DNA of 64,000 nt from Methanosarcina thermophila TM-1 (GTDB lineage: Archaea > Halobacteriota > Methanosarcinia > Methanosarcinales > Methanosarcinaceae): NCBI RefSeq assembly GCF_000969885.1, contig NZ_CP009501.1:1116001-1180000 (forward strand), in the 5' to 3' direction. The notes beneath the pieces were generated by a model, which saw only the letters and a list, made by a program, of their open reading frames with translations, did no database searches and was not told the origin of the DNA. Within the stretch, counting starts at the first letter, position 1, and each line of letters begins with the position of its first letter. A program made the position numbers and the translations under genes. Below, in pieces: positions 8,438 to 17,122 of the stretch.

Positions 8438-10640
8438 CATAAAGACTTCTGTTCATGAAGTTTTAGGTGGTGCTCAGGAGGAGGACTACTGGAAGCATCA
8501 TCTTACCAAATCAATTCCGAACCCGAGCACTGGAGTAGCCGATGACGGAGAAAACGAGACTAAAGTCACATTAGGTGCATATAAAGAAATTATAGAACTA
8601 ACAAAGAAAAGGAGAAATTATGACCTTGAAATGGGTAATATTCTAGATCTCTACAAAATGATATCAATTGTTACGAGTAAAGTCATCTCTATCAATGGTA
8701 TACGAGATAAAGGAACTATAAAAATAAATCTATCTGCAGTTGATCAGTTAACCACCAAAATGATTCAGTCTTATACGAAGAGAATGCAAAGCAGGAATAG
8801 GCGTATCTTATTGACCTCTGCAACAATTTGCAGTTATGATTATGGGCAACTGTTTTCAGGTGGAGTCAAACTTAAAAAAATAACATTTGGGATCAATGGG
8901 GATCCAGTGAACAATAACTCTAAAATGCTTATTCTGTCCGATTCCAAAAAGTATGACGCCTTCGGTAGAAACTCACGATCAAATAAGAGAGACGAGATCG
9001 TATCTAAGATAATAAGCATTTTAGAAATATATGGAGATGAGGACTGCATAATTGTAACTATCAGCGAGAGAGAAGCTTCAAGTTTAGAGGCTGCATTGAA
9101 GGCTGCAGGACACCCGTATGAAGTAACTTATTACAAAGATCCTAAAATGATGGGGATATCTGCAAGTCAGAGGATTATGATTGCTGTAGGGGTTGCAAAC
9201 AAGCCTTCAAATGCTTTTGACGTGGTTACAACAGACACTGAATCCTCTAAGAGAATGTTATATGAGTCTATCCATTGTGATACATGGCAGGCCTGGAGTA
9301 GAGTAAAAGATCCTAATAGTGAAGTTCCAAGTATTGTGTTCGCTTTAGGATGTACTGTAGAGGAATGTGAGGGTTTAACAACATGGGGATTTGATCGAAG
9401 TATAGAGATTGCTCCTTATATTGAAAGGCAGAAAAAACGGATTACAGTTTCGTGTGACAAAGGATTAATTTCGAAGCCACAAATAAAAAAATGTAAGAAT
9501 TTTGATGAGATGATGAAGGAGGCTAGTTTACATAAACGGTCTAAAAAAACACTGAAAAATACTGAAAATCTCCTTATTTATAATAATATAAGGAGATTTT
9601 GCTATAAATACCCTAAAATTTTACACAGTAGCGAAGAGATTGTAAAACTCATTATCAATCGTAACGATGCTTATGCCATGCAGAAATCTGACGGGTCATA
9701 CATAAAGTTTTCTACTCAAGTTACGGACGAAACTATTAGAAAGCATTTGAAAGGGATCATTACAATTGGTGCTTATCAATTCAATCAGGAGAATAAAGTT
9801 AAATGGATCTGTTTCGACATAGATTCTCATCCACCTAAAAATAGAATTGAAAGCGAAGAAGATATTAGAAAAAGAGATGAAAAAGCAGAGTACAACCGAG
9901 AGAGAATGTGTAATTTCCTGAAAAACGCCAATATACCTTTTCTTCTGGAAAAATCAGGTTCGCCTCACTCTTATCATATATGGGTGTTTCTTCGCCCTGT
10001 AGATGGAAAGAAGGCAAAACAATTTGCAACGATAATAAAAAAAGAAAGCGGAATTAATTGTGAAGTATTTCCAAAGCAGGAAGGAATAGGGAAAAACAGC
10101 TATGGTAATCTTGTTAAGGTTCCTTTGGCAACTCATCAAAAGCATAAAACTCAGTCTCACATAATGGTTAATGGTAAATTTGTAAGAGAATTTACTGATT
10201 TGGAAGTCGAAGTTTTAGATATTAGTGGTTTTGAAGCTCCAGAAGAAAAAACAGTTGAGAAGAAAATAAGGCCTGAAAAACACTTAGTTCGAGTAAATGG
10301 TCAGATTAAGACTAAAATAAGACCTTGTATCAGGAATGCTCTAAAAATGCAGTTAACAGGTGATTCTGGCAACTTCATGCGTGTAGCTATTTGCAGGGAA
10401 CATTACAACGCTGGAGTACACAATCCTGAAGAATTAACTAATCTTTTTAGGACTCAATCTGACTTCTCTTATAGAAAAACGAAATACTACATTCATAAGG
10501 TACTTGAAAAACTATTACCTAATGTAAAATGTGAGACTTTACGAGTGAAGGGAGGTGAATTTGTAAACTGTGCAGGTTGCCCCTGCACGGAAGTAACTTT
10601 TCTTACTCATCATATAAAGGATGATTTTAAAATAACCTAA
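8438..10640 (+). CDS. C-terminal part of IS-interrupted helicase-primase (helicase C-half plus AEP primase)
   Basis: The frame is open from the IS end at 8438; the first ATG is 8631, giving 669 residues if translation restarts there. The helicase half continues with RILLTSATICS and the motif VI-like WQAWSRVKDP. An archaeo-eukaryotic primase domain follows: catalytic FDIDSH (Asp codons at 9816 and 9822), then SGSPHSYHIWVF with its Ser-X-His, then GNLVKVPLATHQKH. The tail holds C-I-R-N and CAGCPC cysteines, suggesting an iron-sulfur or zinc-binding primase C-terminus. The layout resembles helicase-primase proteins of mobile elements (TOTE-like AEP). The primase part could still be made as a separate protein. 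Confidence 0.8.
9565..9600 (+). repeat. Perfect 13-bp inverted repeat inside the helicase-primase gene
   Basis: AAAATCTCCTTAT (9565-9577) and ATAAGGAGATTTT (9588-9600) form a strong hairpin between the helicase and primase parts. The right arm contains AAGGAG, a ribosome-binding sequence that the hairpin would hide. No start codon is well placed after it, so a role is uncertain. Confidence 0.5.
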
Positions 10641-10642
10641 TT

Positions 10643-10660
10643 ACTTCACAATTGTGAAGT
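10643..10660. terminator. 18-bp perfect palindrome after the helicase-primase stop
   Basis: ACTTCACAATTGTGAAGT is fully self-complementary and begins three bases after the stop codon. It may be a transcript-end structure or a protein-binding site. Confidence 0.45.
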
Positions 10661-10756
10661 TATGGTGTTCAGTGTATATGTGCAATTATATCCTAAAAAC
10701 CCTTTTTGATACGAATTGTCTTGTACTAATTATATTAATATGCAAATATATTAAAT

Positions 10757-11101
10757 ATGTTGCTATGTAATTTTTTCGAAAAATACAATGAGATTGAAGG
10801 GATACCCGTATTTTTTCAAACACCAGATTGGGTTTTGATCTTAATTCGATTCTCTATAGGAGATAAAACTGTAATAGACATTCCATGTGAACTGGCTCCA
10901 ATAGCTAAAGTAACGTTATATGTAGAGTGCTTAGTATTAATCTCATGAATAACACTTGAAGAATACAAACAGGATAACTGGATATTAGAAGACTTGTTCC
11001 TTGGTTTAGAAATCAAAGGTGTTGAGCATCCAAACTGGCAAGAAGAAATGAAAAAAATAGTAAGTAAGATCAGTGTGAAGAGGAATGAAAGACATGAATA
11101 A
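10757..11101 (+). pseudogene. Hypothetical frame broken by TGA
   Basis: An ATG at 10757 opens a 63-residue frame that stops at TGA 10946-10948. The same frame continues with a coding-like stretch (EEYKQDNWILEDLFLGLEI, then HPNWQEEMKKIVSKISVKR) to TAA at 11099-11101, just inside the next gene. One base change (TGG to TGA) would explain the break. I do not recognise the protein. No ribosome-binding site is visible at 10757, so the true gene may have been longer or different. Confidence 0.35.
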
Positions 11102-11795
11102 CGAAAACGAGTCAATAAAAGCAAATAAACTTTCTCGGTTATCGTCTTCCAGCCGTAAAACGTACGACTTAAACGAGGAAATAATTCAGTGTAACAGGTT
11201 ATTGAATGATCCTTATATAACTAAACGTGATAAAGCAGAATATCTCGAATGGAAACAGACGTTAGAAGACAAGGTTATTGAATGGTGGGATATCAATACC
11301 GAATGCCTGCAAGAGAGAAACCCTGAAAGCTGGGTTCTTGAGCTTGACAGGAAAGCTTTTGAAGTAATGCTAAAAAATATTCATAACGGCGAAGAGACTG
11401 ATATTTTTGATTTACTGTTTGATAAGCATAGAATCCATATTGAGTGTTTCCCTAGGGACCTCGGAAGCGGTGAGTTTGGGATGCAGTTCTATTGTCCAAT
11501 TTGTGAAGACTGGCATTTACATGGAATAGGAGAAGGGCATAGGGTAGCCCATTGCAGGTTTGATGGCTTTCATAGGTACGGAGAAAAAATGCCCAGAGAC
11601 AACCCGCTTCAAGAGCATGGCTATGTAATAAAAATGATGAACGAAGAAGATCTGCGGAGAATTCGAGATGAGATCGACGCTTATCTAACATATACAGAGA
11701 GCAAAGGACCGCATAATAACCACGGCAATTTTAAGTGTGACCGAGTTCAGAAGGGTATATATAAAGTAACCAAAGAAGTTGACGGAAAGGAATAA
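11094..11795 (+). CDS. Putative zinc-binding protein of the mobile element
   Basis: The 233-residue product has a long polar helical N-terminal part (Ser/Lys-rich start, then EYLEWKQTLEDKVIEWW) and a central metal-binding motif: FYCPICEDWHLHGIGEGHRVAHC, with the pattern C-X2-C-X3-H-X-H...H-X3-H-C. I have seen this Cys/His block in proteins of integrated plasmids and viruses, but no function is known to me. ATG 11094 is preferred over 11085 because AGAGG (11079-11083) would be one base from the earlier codon. After its stop the frame stays open for about 80 codons. Confidence 0.65.
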   Translation: MNNENESIKANKLSRLSSSSRKTYDLNEEIIQCNRLLNDPYITKRDKAEYLEWKQTLEDKVIEWWDINTECLQERNPESWVLELDRKAFEVMLKNIHNGEETDIFDLLFDKHRIHIECFPRDLGSGEFGMQFYCPICEDWHLHGIGEGHRVAHCRFDGFHRYGEKMPRDNPLQEHGYVIKMMNEEDLRRIRDEIDAYLTYTESKGPHNNHGNFKCDRVQKGIYKVTKEVDGKE

Positions 11796-11945
11796 ACAAG
11801 GTTAGATGAGATACCTATAGAATACCAGTATAGTGTAAATTCACTCCAGGAGTTCTACAAGGCTCAAGGCTCGTTAAAAAGTTTTTCTGTTATCCCGATT
11901 GTTATTGGCAATTGCAAAGTCCTTCTTTTCCTCGGGAGGAGTATA

Positions 11946-12047
11946 ATGACTACATTTACAATTTTTCGGCTTTGTAAGCCGGCTTTAAATTTATTCGTAA
12001 AAGATGTTCTTTCTATCGTCTATCCTTTCTTTGACTTCTTAAAGTGA
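11946..12047 (+). CDS. Possible 33-aa peptide
   Basis: ATG at 11946 is preceded by GGGAGGAG with good spacing and gives a short hydrophobic peptide ending FDFLK. The frame upstream is open back to the previous stop, so this could also be the worn end of a longer gene. A small hairpin (CGGCTTTGTAAGCCGG) lies inside it. Weakly supported. Confidence 0.25.
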   Translation: MTTFTIFRLCKPALNLFVKDVLSIVYPFFDFLK

Positions 12048-12092
12048 ATATATTCTCAAATAATGTGTTTAAGACTATACGCTTTATAGGTT

Positions 12093-12275
12093 ATGGAGAT
12101 GAGAATAACAACGCTTTCAGAATCAGACGAGACTCAGAAGAACGAGTATAAAGAAGCTAATCAGGGAAGGAATAACAACACGACCTGTTTATTTCGAAAT
12201 AGGAACCTAGAACCTGATATAGTGATGATGAAACATACAGGGATTTGGAGAAAGCAATCTCTAGGAGATAGTTAG
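12093..12275 (+). CDS. Possible 60-aa hypothetical protein
   Basis: ATG 12093 with TATAGG two bases too close upstream; a second ATG at 12099 is possible. The product is polar (Asn, Glu, Lys, Arg) and unrecognised. It could be a chance frame in a decayed part of the element. Confidence 0.25.
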   Translation: MEMRITTLSESDETQKNEYKEANQGRNNNTTCLFRNRNLEPDIVMMKHTGIWRKQSLGDS

Positions 12276-12993
12276 GAGGCATATACTGCAGGATCATAAC
12301 TAGGCCAAATTGTTGTTTATATAAAGACTGGCTCTAATCAGATGTAGCACCGAAATAAGATGCTTAAAGTTGGCAGAGAAATTGATACCTCAAAACAAAT
12401 GCGGAGTGTGGGATTCGAACTCCAAAATCCCTCGATACCATACTTAGCATATTAATATTATATACTATTTTTCAATCCCTAGTATTCCTTATGAGTTAAA
12501 ATGATGACCATACAAACCTACACATAGAGTTGTCAAAATAATCTACTCTACTTTCCGCAGAGATATACAAAAATCACCTATTTTCTCAATTGGGGCGTAA
12601 AGTAAAAGCCGTCCTGCTTTTAACTAATAATATTGGGCAAATCAATAAATTGTCTTTATATCTATGTACTCTATGGAATATAGGTTACATAAAATTCCTG
12701 CAATAATTTCTTCAGCAATAATATCTTCCACTTCAGCAGGTCTTCTGTTATTTCAGTATGTCTTCGGTTATTTCAGCAAAAATTTTTCTTATTTTCCTAA
12801 TCTTTACTGATACAATTCATATTGCTTCGACTACAACTTATACTCCAATAGTTTCTGTAAGTACTCTTGAAGTAAAAGTTTTTTTGATATTTACTGCACC
12901 ATAAAAGAATGAATGCTATTATTTTTAGATTAGCGCTCTATATTGGTAATTTTGGAACGATTCTTTATATACATGGAGCGCATACTATGTTTA
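12276..12993. other. Intergenic stretch with a tRNA-end remnant and short tandem repeat
   Basis: No convincing gene. It holds the tRNA-like fragment at 12400-12423, a 20-bp imperfect direct repeat (GTCTTC[T/G]GTTATTTCAG) at about 12740-12777, and a TATA box (CTTTATATA, 12962-12970) placed about 25 bases ahead of ATG 12994. Confidence 0.5.
12400..12423 (-). other. Possible tRNA 3'-end fragment (attachment-site remnant)
   Basis: Read on the minus strand the sequence is a T-loop GTTCGAATC followed by CCACACTCCGCA and then a T-rich run (12391-12399). That is how a tRNA gene ends. No matching acceptor 5' strand, D arm or anticodon arm exists next to it, so it is only a 3' end. Integrases often leave such a piece at one border of an element. 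Confidence 0.4.
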
Positions 12994-13623
12994 ATGACAT
13001 ATATAAATCTATACGATGATTTTTTGTATCATGATAAGACTTGCAAAATTACTAAGGAAGAACTGAATGAGTTATTCCCTCAATATAAAGAACGCTGGGA
13101 TGAATTACTAGGAGATTCTAATGGTTGGAGGAGAATTAAAATTGTAACTGCAGCATTTGCAGATATCGGAGAGGAAGGGGGCATATCGATGTTAGTTACC
13201 CCAACCATAGATGGTGAATTTCCAGTCAAAACCGAGGAAACCTTCGAAGAACAGGCACAAAAGTATGATAAAATTGTAGGTAGTGTTCATGAATTTGGCA
13301 CCTGCAAATCCGATCTTTCCGAAGAATGTAAATATCCACTTGCACAAATGTATGTAGCTGATCCAGATGCTAAAATAGAAAAGTTCAATGAATTTAAACT
13401 AAAATACGGAACTGTTGAAGAAAAAAGGGAGATTATTAAAGAAATTGAAAGAGAAAAAGAAATTGGAACATATTATTCCCTTGATCTAGGTATATGGGAG
13501 CCTGTAAAAATGGATAGAGGCGAGTATAAAGGTATGGACCCAGTAGTTACAAGTCAAGGAAATGTAGCAGTTGGTAGAAAGTATGCTGGACAAAGTGTAA
13601 AAGTTTTTGTAAGGAAGCAGTGA
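12994..13623 (+). CDS. Hypothetical protein, 209 aa
   Basis: I place the start at ATG 12994, 24 bases after a TATA box at 12962-12970, as expected of a leaderless archaeal transcript; earlier TTG and ATG codons in frame lie before or inside the box. The protein is acidic with a helical centre (KREIIKEIEREKEIG). Its end, DPVVTSQGNVAVGRKYAGQ followed by VKVFV, resembles the end of the 13932-14252 protein (NNGRLSSVGKELEGQELTVII), so the two may share a small beta-barrel domain like that of DUF2080 proteins. Function unknown. Confidence 0.6.
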   Translation: MTYINLYDDFLYHDKTCKITKEELNELFPQYKERWDELLGDSNGWRRIKIVTAAFADIGEEGGISMLVTPTIDGEFPVKTEETFEEQAQKYDKIVGSVHEFGTCKSDLSEECKYPLAQMYVADPDAKIEKFNEFKLKYGTVEEKREIIKEIEREKEIGTYYSLDLGIWEPVKMDRGEYKGMDPVVTSQGNVAVGRKYAGQSVKVFVRKQ

Positions 13624-13931
13624 AAATTAACTTAAACTTATTTCTTTTTTGAAACCATATCTTTGTCGGGGACTATGCAGCAAAGTTCCCGCACAATTGT
13701 TACTTTAATCCCAACTTCATTCTATCCACAACTTTTCCAACTTTAAAGGTGAATTCCTTCCTCCTAACTATTGGATTATTCTTTCTCATTATGGAAAAAC
13801 TAAGATCTACTCAAATTTGTTGTTTATCGGATTATTTCCTAACTATGGTTCAAACACGCGAAGTATGCATTGAATTTCTAAGTCGAGCTTTCTACAGAAG
13901 TAGAAAATAGGAGAAAAGAGATAGTAAGAAA
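13624..13931. other. Intergenic region
   Basis: 308 bases between convergent genes. An imperfect stem (TGTCGGGGAC with GTTCCCGCACA) near 13664-13694 could serve as a transcript end. Nothing else is seen. Confidence 0.4.
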
Positions 13932-14252
13932 TTAATTGTCTTCTGGTATATGGATGATTACTGTTAATTCTTGACCCTCTAATTCCTTGCCCACAGAAGA
14001 CAGGCGTCCATTATTCCCAAAAACGCCAGTAAATACACGGTCATCAGGCGTAACCATAAGGTTATTTCGTTCCTTATGTCCGACTATAATAGTTACTTCT
14101 TTGTTTGCGTATGCTGTTTTTTTAGGCATAGGGTATCCCTTAGAATCCACTTTGAAATATTCTACTTCATCATGTCTATTCGGGATCAGCACCATACTGC
14201 ACATTATTTTCATGGGTACAGTATTAGACGGCCTATTAGGTTCTCCAGTCAT
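13932..14252 (-). CDS. Hypothetical protein, 106 aa, leaderless
   Basis: The ATG at 14252 lies 25 bases from TTTATAAA (14277-14284, minus strand), a leaderless layout. The C-terminal half (DDRVFTGVFGNNGRLSSVG, then ELEGQELTVIIHIPED) looks like a small beta-strand domain and resembles the end of the 12994 protein. The N-terminal part includes KVDSKGYPMPKK. It may be a small nucleic-acid-binding protein of the element, but this is only a guess from the pattern. Confidence 0.55.
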   Translation of the reverse strand: MTGEPNRPSNTVPMKIMCSMVLIPNRHDEVEYFKVDSKGYPMPKKTAYANKEVTIIVGHKERNNLMVTPDDRVFTGVFGNNGRLSSVGKELEGQELTVIIHIPEDN

Positions 14253-14372
14253 ATTCTTTATATAGTAGACTTAAACTTTATAAACTTTATGACGCAAAAA
14301 AGGGATTAATCAACTTCTTTTATCTCTTTCGCAGTTACGTTCTCTTCCCAATGTACAGAAAAAGGGGATCAT

Positions 14373-14558
14373 TTAGATCACCCCATGTCTCGCAAGAATC
14401 TGCCTTCCTATCTGCCATTGTTGTGCTATTCTGCAGGCTTCCTCATTTGTCAGGTTGAAAGGCTCAAGAATTAAGTAAGCTTCGGATATTGTTGTTGCTC
14501 TTTCGAGTGCTTTCTGAATTTTATGCCATTTTGTTGCTTTTCCTCTTCTCTGAATCAT
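14373..14558 (-). CDS. Hypothetical protein, 61 aa
   Basis: AAGGAG lies nine bases ahead of ATG 14558. The basic N-terminus (MIQRRGKATKWHKIQKALERA) and helical body fit a small DNA- or protein-binding factor. It diverges from the gene at 14788 and both share the same promoter motif (see 14607 and 14734), so the two are probably controlled together. Not recognised. Confidence 0.6.
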   Translation of the reverse strand: MIQRRGKATKWHKIQKALERATTISEAYLILEPFNLTNEEACRIAQQWQIGRQILARHGVI

Positions 14559-14606
14559 TCTACTACTCCTTTTATCTTATCTGGTCTTTCTTATTCAATA
14601 CTAAAA

Positions 14607-14624
14607 TTAGGCTTAAAGTATATA
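14607..14624 (-). promoter_or_regulatory. Promoter/operator of the 14373-14558 gene (left half of mirrored pair)
   Basis: On the minus strand it reads TATATACTTTAAGCCTAA, a TATA box joined to a TTAAGCCTAA box. The identical 18-bp word lies in mirror orientation at 14734-14751 in front of the divergent gene. Confidence 0.6.
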
Positions 14625-14733
14625 TAGTTTATGACTAAAAAACTGATTTAATTCACCATAACCCCATATTCTTAATGCTCCATTTGTCTCCTATTTATGT
14701 TTTGACCTATGCTCCACTAAAAGGAATAAAGTT

Positions 14734-14751
14734 TATATACTTTAAGCCTAA
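14734..14751 (+). promoter_or_regulatory. Promoter/operator of the 14788 operon (right half of mirrored pair)
   Basis: TATATACTTTAAGCCTAA, an exact 18-bp inverted copy of 14607-14624. The TTAAGCCTAA part falls between the TATA box and the expected transcript start, where a repressor would act. Confidence 0.6.
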
Positions 14752-14787
14752 TCACTTTATTGTAGTAACATACAAGGAGCGCAACAA

Positions 14788-14952
14788 ATGAGAATTCAAG
14801 ACCTTAAAATTGGAATGGCTGTCAGATACGAAAACCAGAAGTGGAAAGGCATAGTAACAGGCATTAGAGCTTCATACAATGAAGCAGTTGTAGTCTTTGA
14901 AGGAGACGGAGCAGATGAGTTTATAGAAATCGATTATCTGAGGCCCTTCTAA
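14788..14952 (+). CDS. Hypothetical protein, 54 aa
   Basis: AAGGAG stands ahead of ATG 14788. The product (starting MRIQDLKIGMAVRYENQKWKG) looks like a small beta-barrel: alternating strands, KGIVTGIR, VVVFEGDG and an ending EIDYLRPF. It heads an operon with the genes at 14997 and 15434. Unknown function. Confidence 0.65.
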   Translation: MRIQDLKIGMAVRYENQKWKGIVTGIRASYNEAVVVFEGDGADEFIEIDYLRPF

Positions 14953-14996
14953 TCAGGCCTTCTGATTCTTTTCATGTTGTGCTCGGGAGAAGGTGA

Positions 14997-15398
14997 ATGA
15001 AAATGAGAAGAACGACTTATGAGATGATTTTCGCAAGACTTCAGCAAATGGGAATTATTGACGAATACGGAGAGATGCAAGCTGACTATATGAAGTTTGC
15101 AAGCTCCGGTTTAATGCCTTTAAACGTGGATAAGCTCACATCTAATACAATCGCGTTAGCACACAACGGAAAGCAAAACGGGGATGTAATGGCTGACCCT
15201 GATATGGAAGTGAGGGTTTATCCAGAATTGAAAATGGCTGAAGCTCTTTCATTTAGAAATGATTACATGGGGATCTATCAAGAAGTATATCCAGAGCCTG
15301 GAAAATACTATCCGAAACTCAAGAAGGAGCTCAACAATTTTCTGAACAACTGGCTTAAAACTATGATTGAAATGCAGGATTATCAATTAGCAGCATAA
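14997..15398 (+). CDS. DUF6908-like protein, 133 aa
   Basis: The product has the pattern I associate with DUF6908 proteins: a short helical N-terminus (RTTYEMIFARLQQMGII), ALAHNGKQNGDVMADPDME, LSFRNDYMGIYQEVYPEPG, and an ending LKKELNNFLNNWLKTM. Such proteins occur in mobile and integrated elements; no activity is known to me. GGGAGAAGGTGA precedes ATG 14997, and the gene follows 14788 by 44 bases, so they share the mirrored promoter. Confidence 0.65.
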   Translation: MKMRRTTYEMIFARLQQMGIIDEYGEMQADYMKFASSGLMPLNVDKLTSNTIALAHNGKQNGDVMADPDMEVRVYPELKMAEALSFRNDYMGIYQEVYPEPGKYYPKLKKELNNFLNNWLKTMIEMQDYQLAA

Positions 15399-15433
15399 GA
15401 AATGGAGAAAGTATACTCGGAACTGGCTTATCC

Positions 15434-15607
15434 ATGAAGCTGGAAGAGTACCATGGGCTTTCTGTGGAGATCTCTCCAGAAGATGAGGTGTTTCTCATTC
15501 CAGATAAGTTCAATTGGTGCTCCATCTTCCGTGGGATTGGAATCGCTGAAAAAGGATGTTACCATTACATAAATGAAAGTGAAAACAGTAAATGGGACAT
15601 TTACTGA
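15434..15607 (+). CDS. Hypothetical protein, 57 aa, coupled to an 11-codon leader
   Basis: ATG 15434 overlaps the stop of a tiny frame (15402-15437, 11 residues) as ATGA. No own ribosome-binding site is seen, so translation probably depends on coupling; alternatively a base was lost and the two were one protein of about 69 residues. The product is acidic (LEEYHGLSVEISPEDEVFLI) and aromatic near its end. Not recognised. Confidence 0.45.
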   Translation: MKLEEYHGLSVEISPEDEVFLIPDKFNWCSIFRGIGIAEKGCYHYINESENSKWDIY

Positions 15608-15878
15608 GTTTTACAGTTATCAAGTATCCCCTTTGTCAATGTTTTAACTAACTCTGTATACTGTTCAAAAGAGTTGGTTCTTCCTTAACCCTTTCTGTGT
15701 ATTTTATATAATGTTTGATCCCATATGATAATCTCTGAGAATTATCGACTCATTAGTAATCCATCAAGCTGATCTAGAATGCATCAAGAATAATTGATAC
15801 TCGCCCTCTGGATTTTTAAAACTTTAATCTCTATTTTAATTATAGTCTTTAAATGTCCAATGTAAAAGGGGATTGAAT

Positions 15879-16031
15879 ATGAGTAAAGGGAATGATGCAA
15901 TGTTGGAAGAAGAGAATCCTGAAAGTGACTCAAAAGATGAGGAAGAAGATTTACTGTATACTCATAAGTCTGAAGATAGAGGAAGTAGTATGCAATGGAA
16001 CTCTGCCTTCTGCAGAAGACCAGGCCATTAA
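15879..16031 (+). CDS. Hypothetical acidic protein, 50 aa
   Basis: ATG 15879 has AGGGGAT seven bases upstream. The product begins with an acidic, disordered-looking stretch (EEENPESDSKDEEEDLL) and ends with a basic CRRPGH. It sits alone, after about 270 bases without genes, at the right margin of the accessory region. Weak but plausible. Confidence 0.35.
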   Translation: MSKGNDAMLEEENPESDSKDEEEDLLYTHKSEDRGSSMQWNSAFCRRPGH

Positions 16032-16112
16032 AAACGAATAAAACGCCTAAAACTTCGTGACTCCTGAATGATTTTAACTGTAATAATATTTCTTTAAAAT
16101 GGAGGTATTAGC

Positions 16113-16457
16113 ATGTCATTTTTTAACGAAACATTGCCTGAAACTGCGGAAGCTTTCGGACAGATGAGAAATTCCATTTTTAAAGACGCTTTTCTTGACC
16201 TTAAAACAAAAGAATTAATTGCTGTCGCTTCTTCAGTCCTTATGCGCTGTCAGTTCTGCGTTGATACTCATTCCCAAAGAGCCATTGCTGCAGGAGCAGC
16301 AAAGGAGGAGATCGCAGAAGCCATTTCAGTCGCAATGTTTGTTGCTGCGGGTCCACAAATAGGATGGACTAATATCTATAAAGAAAACATATACGATAAA
16401 ATCTTTGAAAAGGATATTAAAGAAGAAGATGACTGTAACTGTTGCTGTGGCGACTGA
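16113..16457 (+). CDS. Carboxymuconolactone decarboxylase/AhpD-like protein
   Basis: The 114-residue protein has the CMD core with the redox motif MRCQFCVDTHSQRA (C-X2-C-X3-H), as in AhpD-type alkylhydroperoxidases, which use the two cysteines to reduce peroxides or disulfides. GGAGGT precedes the ATG. The end, DCNCCCGD, is an added cysteine tail that the family does not need. As it opens the arsenic island, the tail may bind metalloid; this is inference. It could act as a peroxidase or thiol oxidoreductase in the cytoplasm. Confidence 0.85.
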   Translation: MSFFNETLPETAEAFGQMRNSIFKDAFLDLKTKELIAVASSVLMRCQFCVDTHSQRAIAAGAAKEEIAEAISVAMFVAAGPQIGWTNIYKENIYDKIFEKDIKEEDDCNCCCGD

Positions 16458-16510
16458 ATACCTAATTTTATTATCTAAATTTTCATAACTTTACCTGATT
16501 TATTCTAATT

Positions 16511-16972
16511 TTATTCCTTTACTACAAGGACAGAACTTTTGGAGTGCCTTATCACCTTATTGGTTACACTTCCAAGCAAAAATCTTTCTAACCCACCTTT
16601 ACCAAGAGTTCCCATTATTATCAGATTTACTTTTTTCTGCTCAGCAAATTCTAGGATTGCATTGGCGGGGTTACCTTCAATAACTACACTTTCAAAGCCT
16701 ATTCCCTTATTCCTTGCAACATCTCTTGCGTATTGAATAGCATCCTTTCCTTCTTGACGCAGAGTTTCCTCTACGACATCCCAGTTAGAGCCTAGATAAA
16801 TTGGTGTCTCCAACGTAGGCAGAGTATATGCATTTTTGTCCAGAACATAAAGGACATAGACCTTTGCGCCCACTAATTTTGCAAGTTCCATTCCTTGAAG
16901 CACGGCATTTTGACTAAACTTAGAACCATCTGTTGCAATCAGAATTGTCTGGTAAGTATTGTTAAGAGTCAC
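16511..16972 (-). CDS. Universal stress protein (UspA family)
   Basis: The 153-residue single-domain Usp starts at GTG 16972 behind GGGGGAG. It shows the family pattern: ILIATDGSKFSQNA at the N-terminus and the ATP-binding GTLGKGGLERFLLGSVTNKV near the C-terminus (G-X2-G-X9-G-S/T), so it should be an ATP-binding type. It probably helps cells cope with stress; the target is unknown. It stands alone and convergent to the AhpD-like gene. Confidence 0.92.
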   Translation of the reverse strand: MTLNNTYQTILIATDGSKFSQNAVLQGMELAKLVGAKVYVLYVLDKNAYTLPTLETPIYLGSNWDVVEETLRQEGKDAIQYARDVARNKGIGFESVVIEGNPANAILEFAEQKKVNLIIMGTLGKGGLERFLLGSVTNKVIRHSKSSVLVVKE

Positions 16973-17122
16973 TAATCTCCCCCAGTTCCAATAGTTATTG
17001 AATTGCGTTGATAAAACTAAATAAAAACAAGTTATTACAATATTATTTGAAATACAAGTAAATGAAATTATGGTAGCTGTTTATACAGCCTTTGATATTA
17101 TGTAAGAGATGAGTTCTCATGT

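Noticed and set aside
10946-10948. TGA as recoded codon (selenocysteine) in the 10757 frame
   Set aside because: Methanosarcina is not known to use selenocysteine and no insertion element is visible; a nonsense mutation is simpler.
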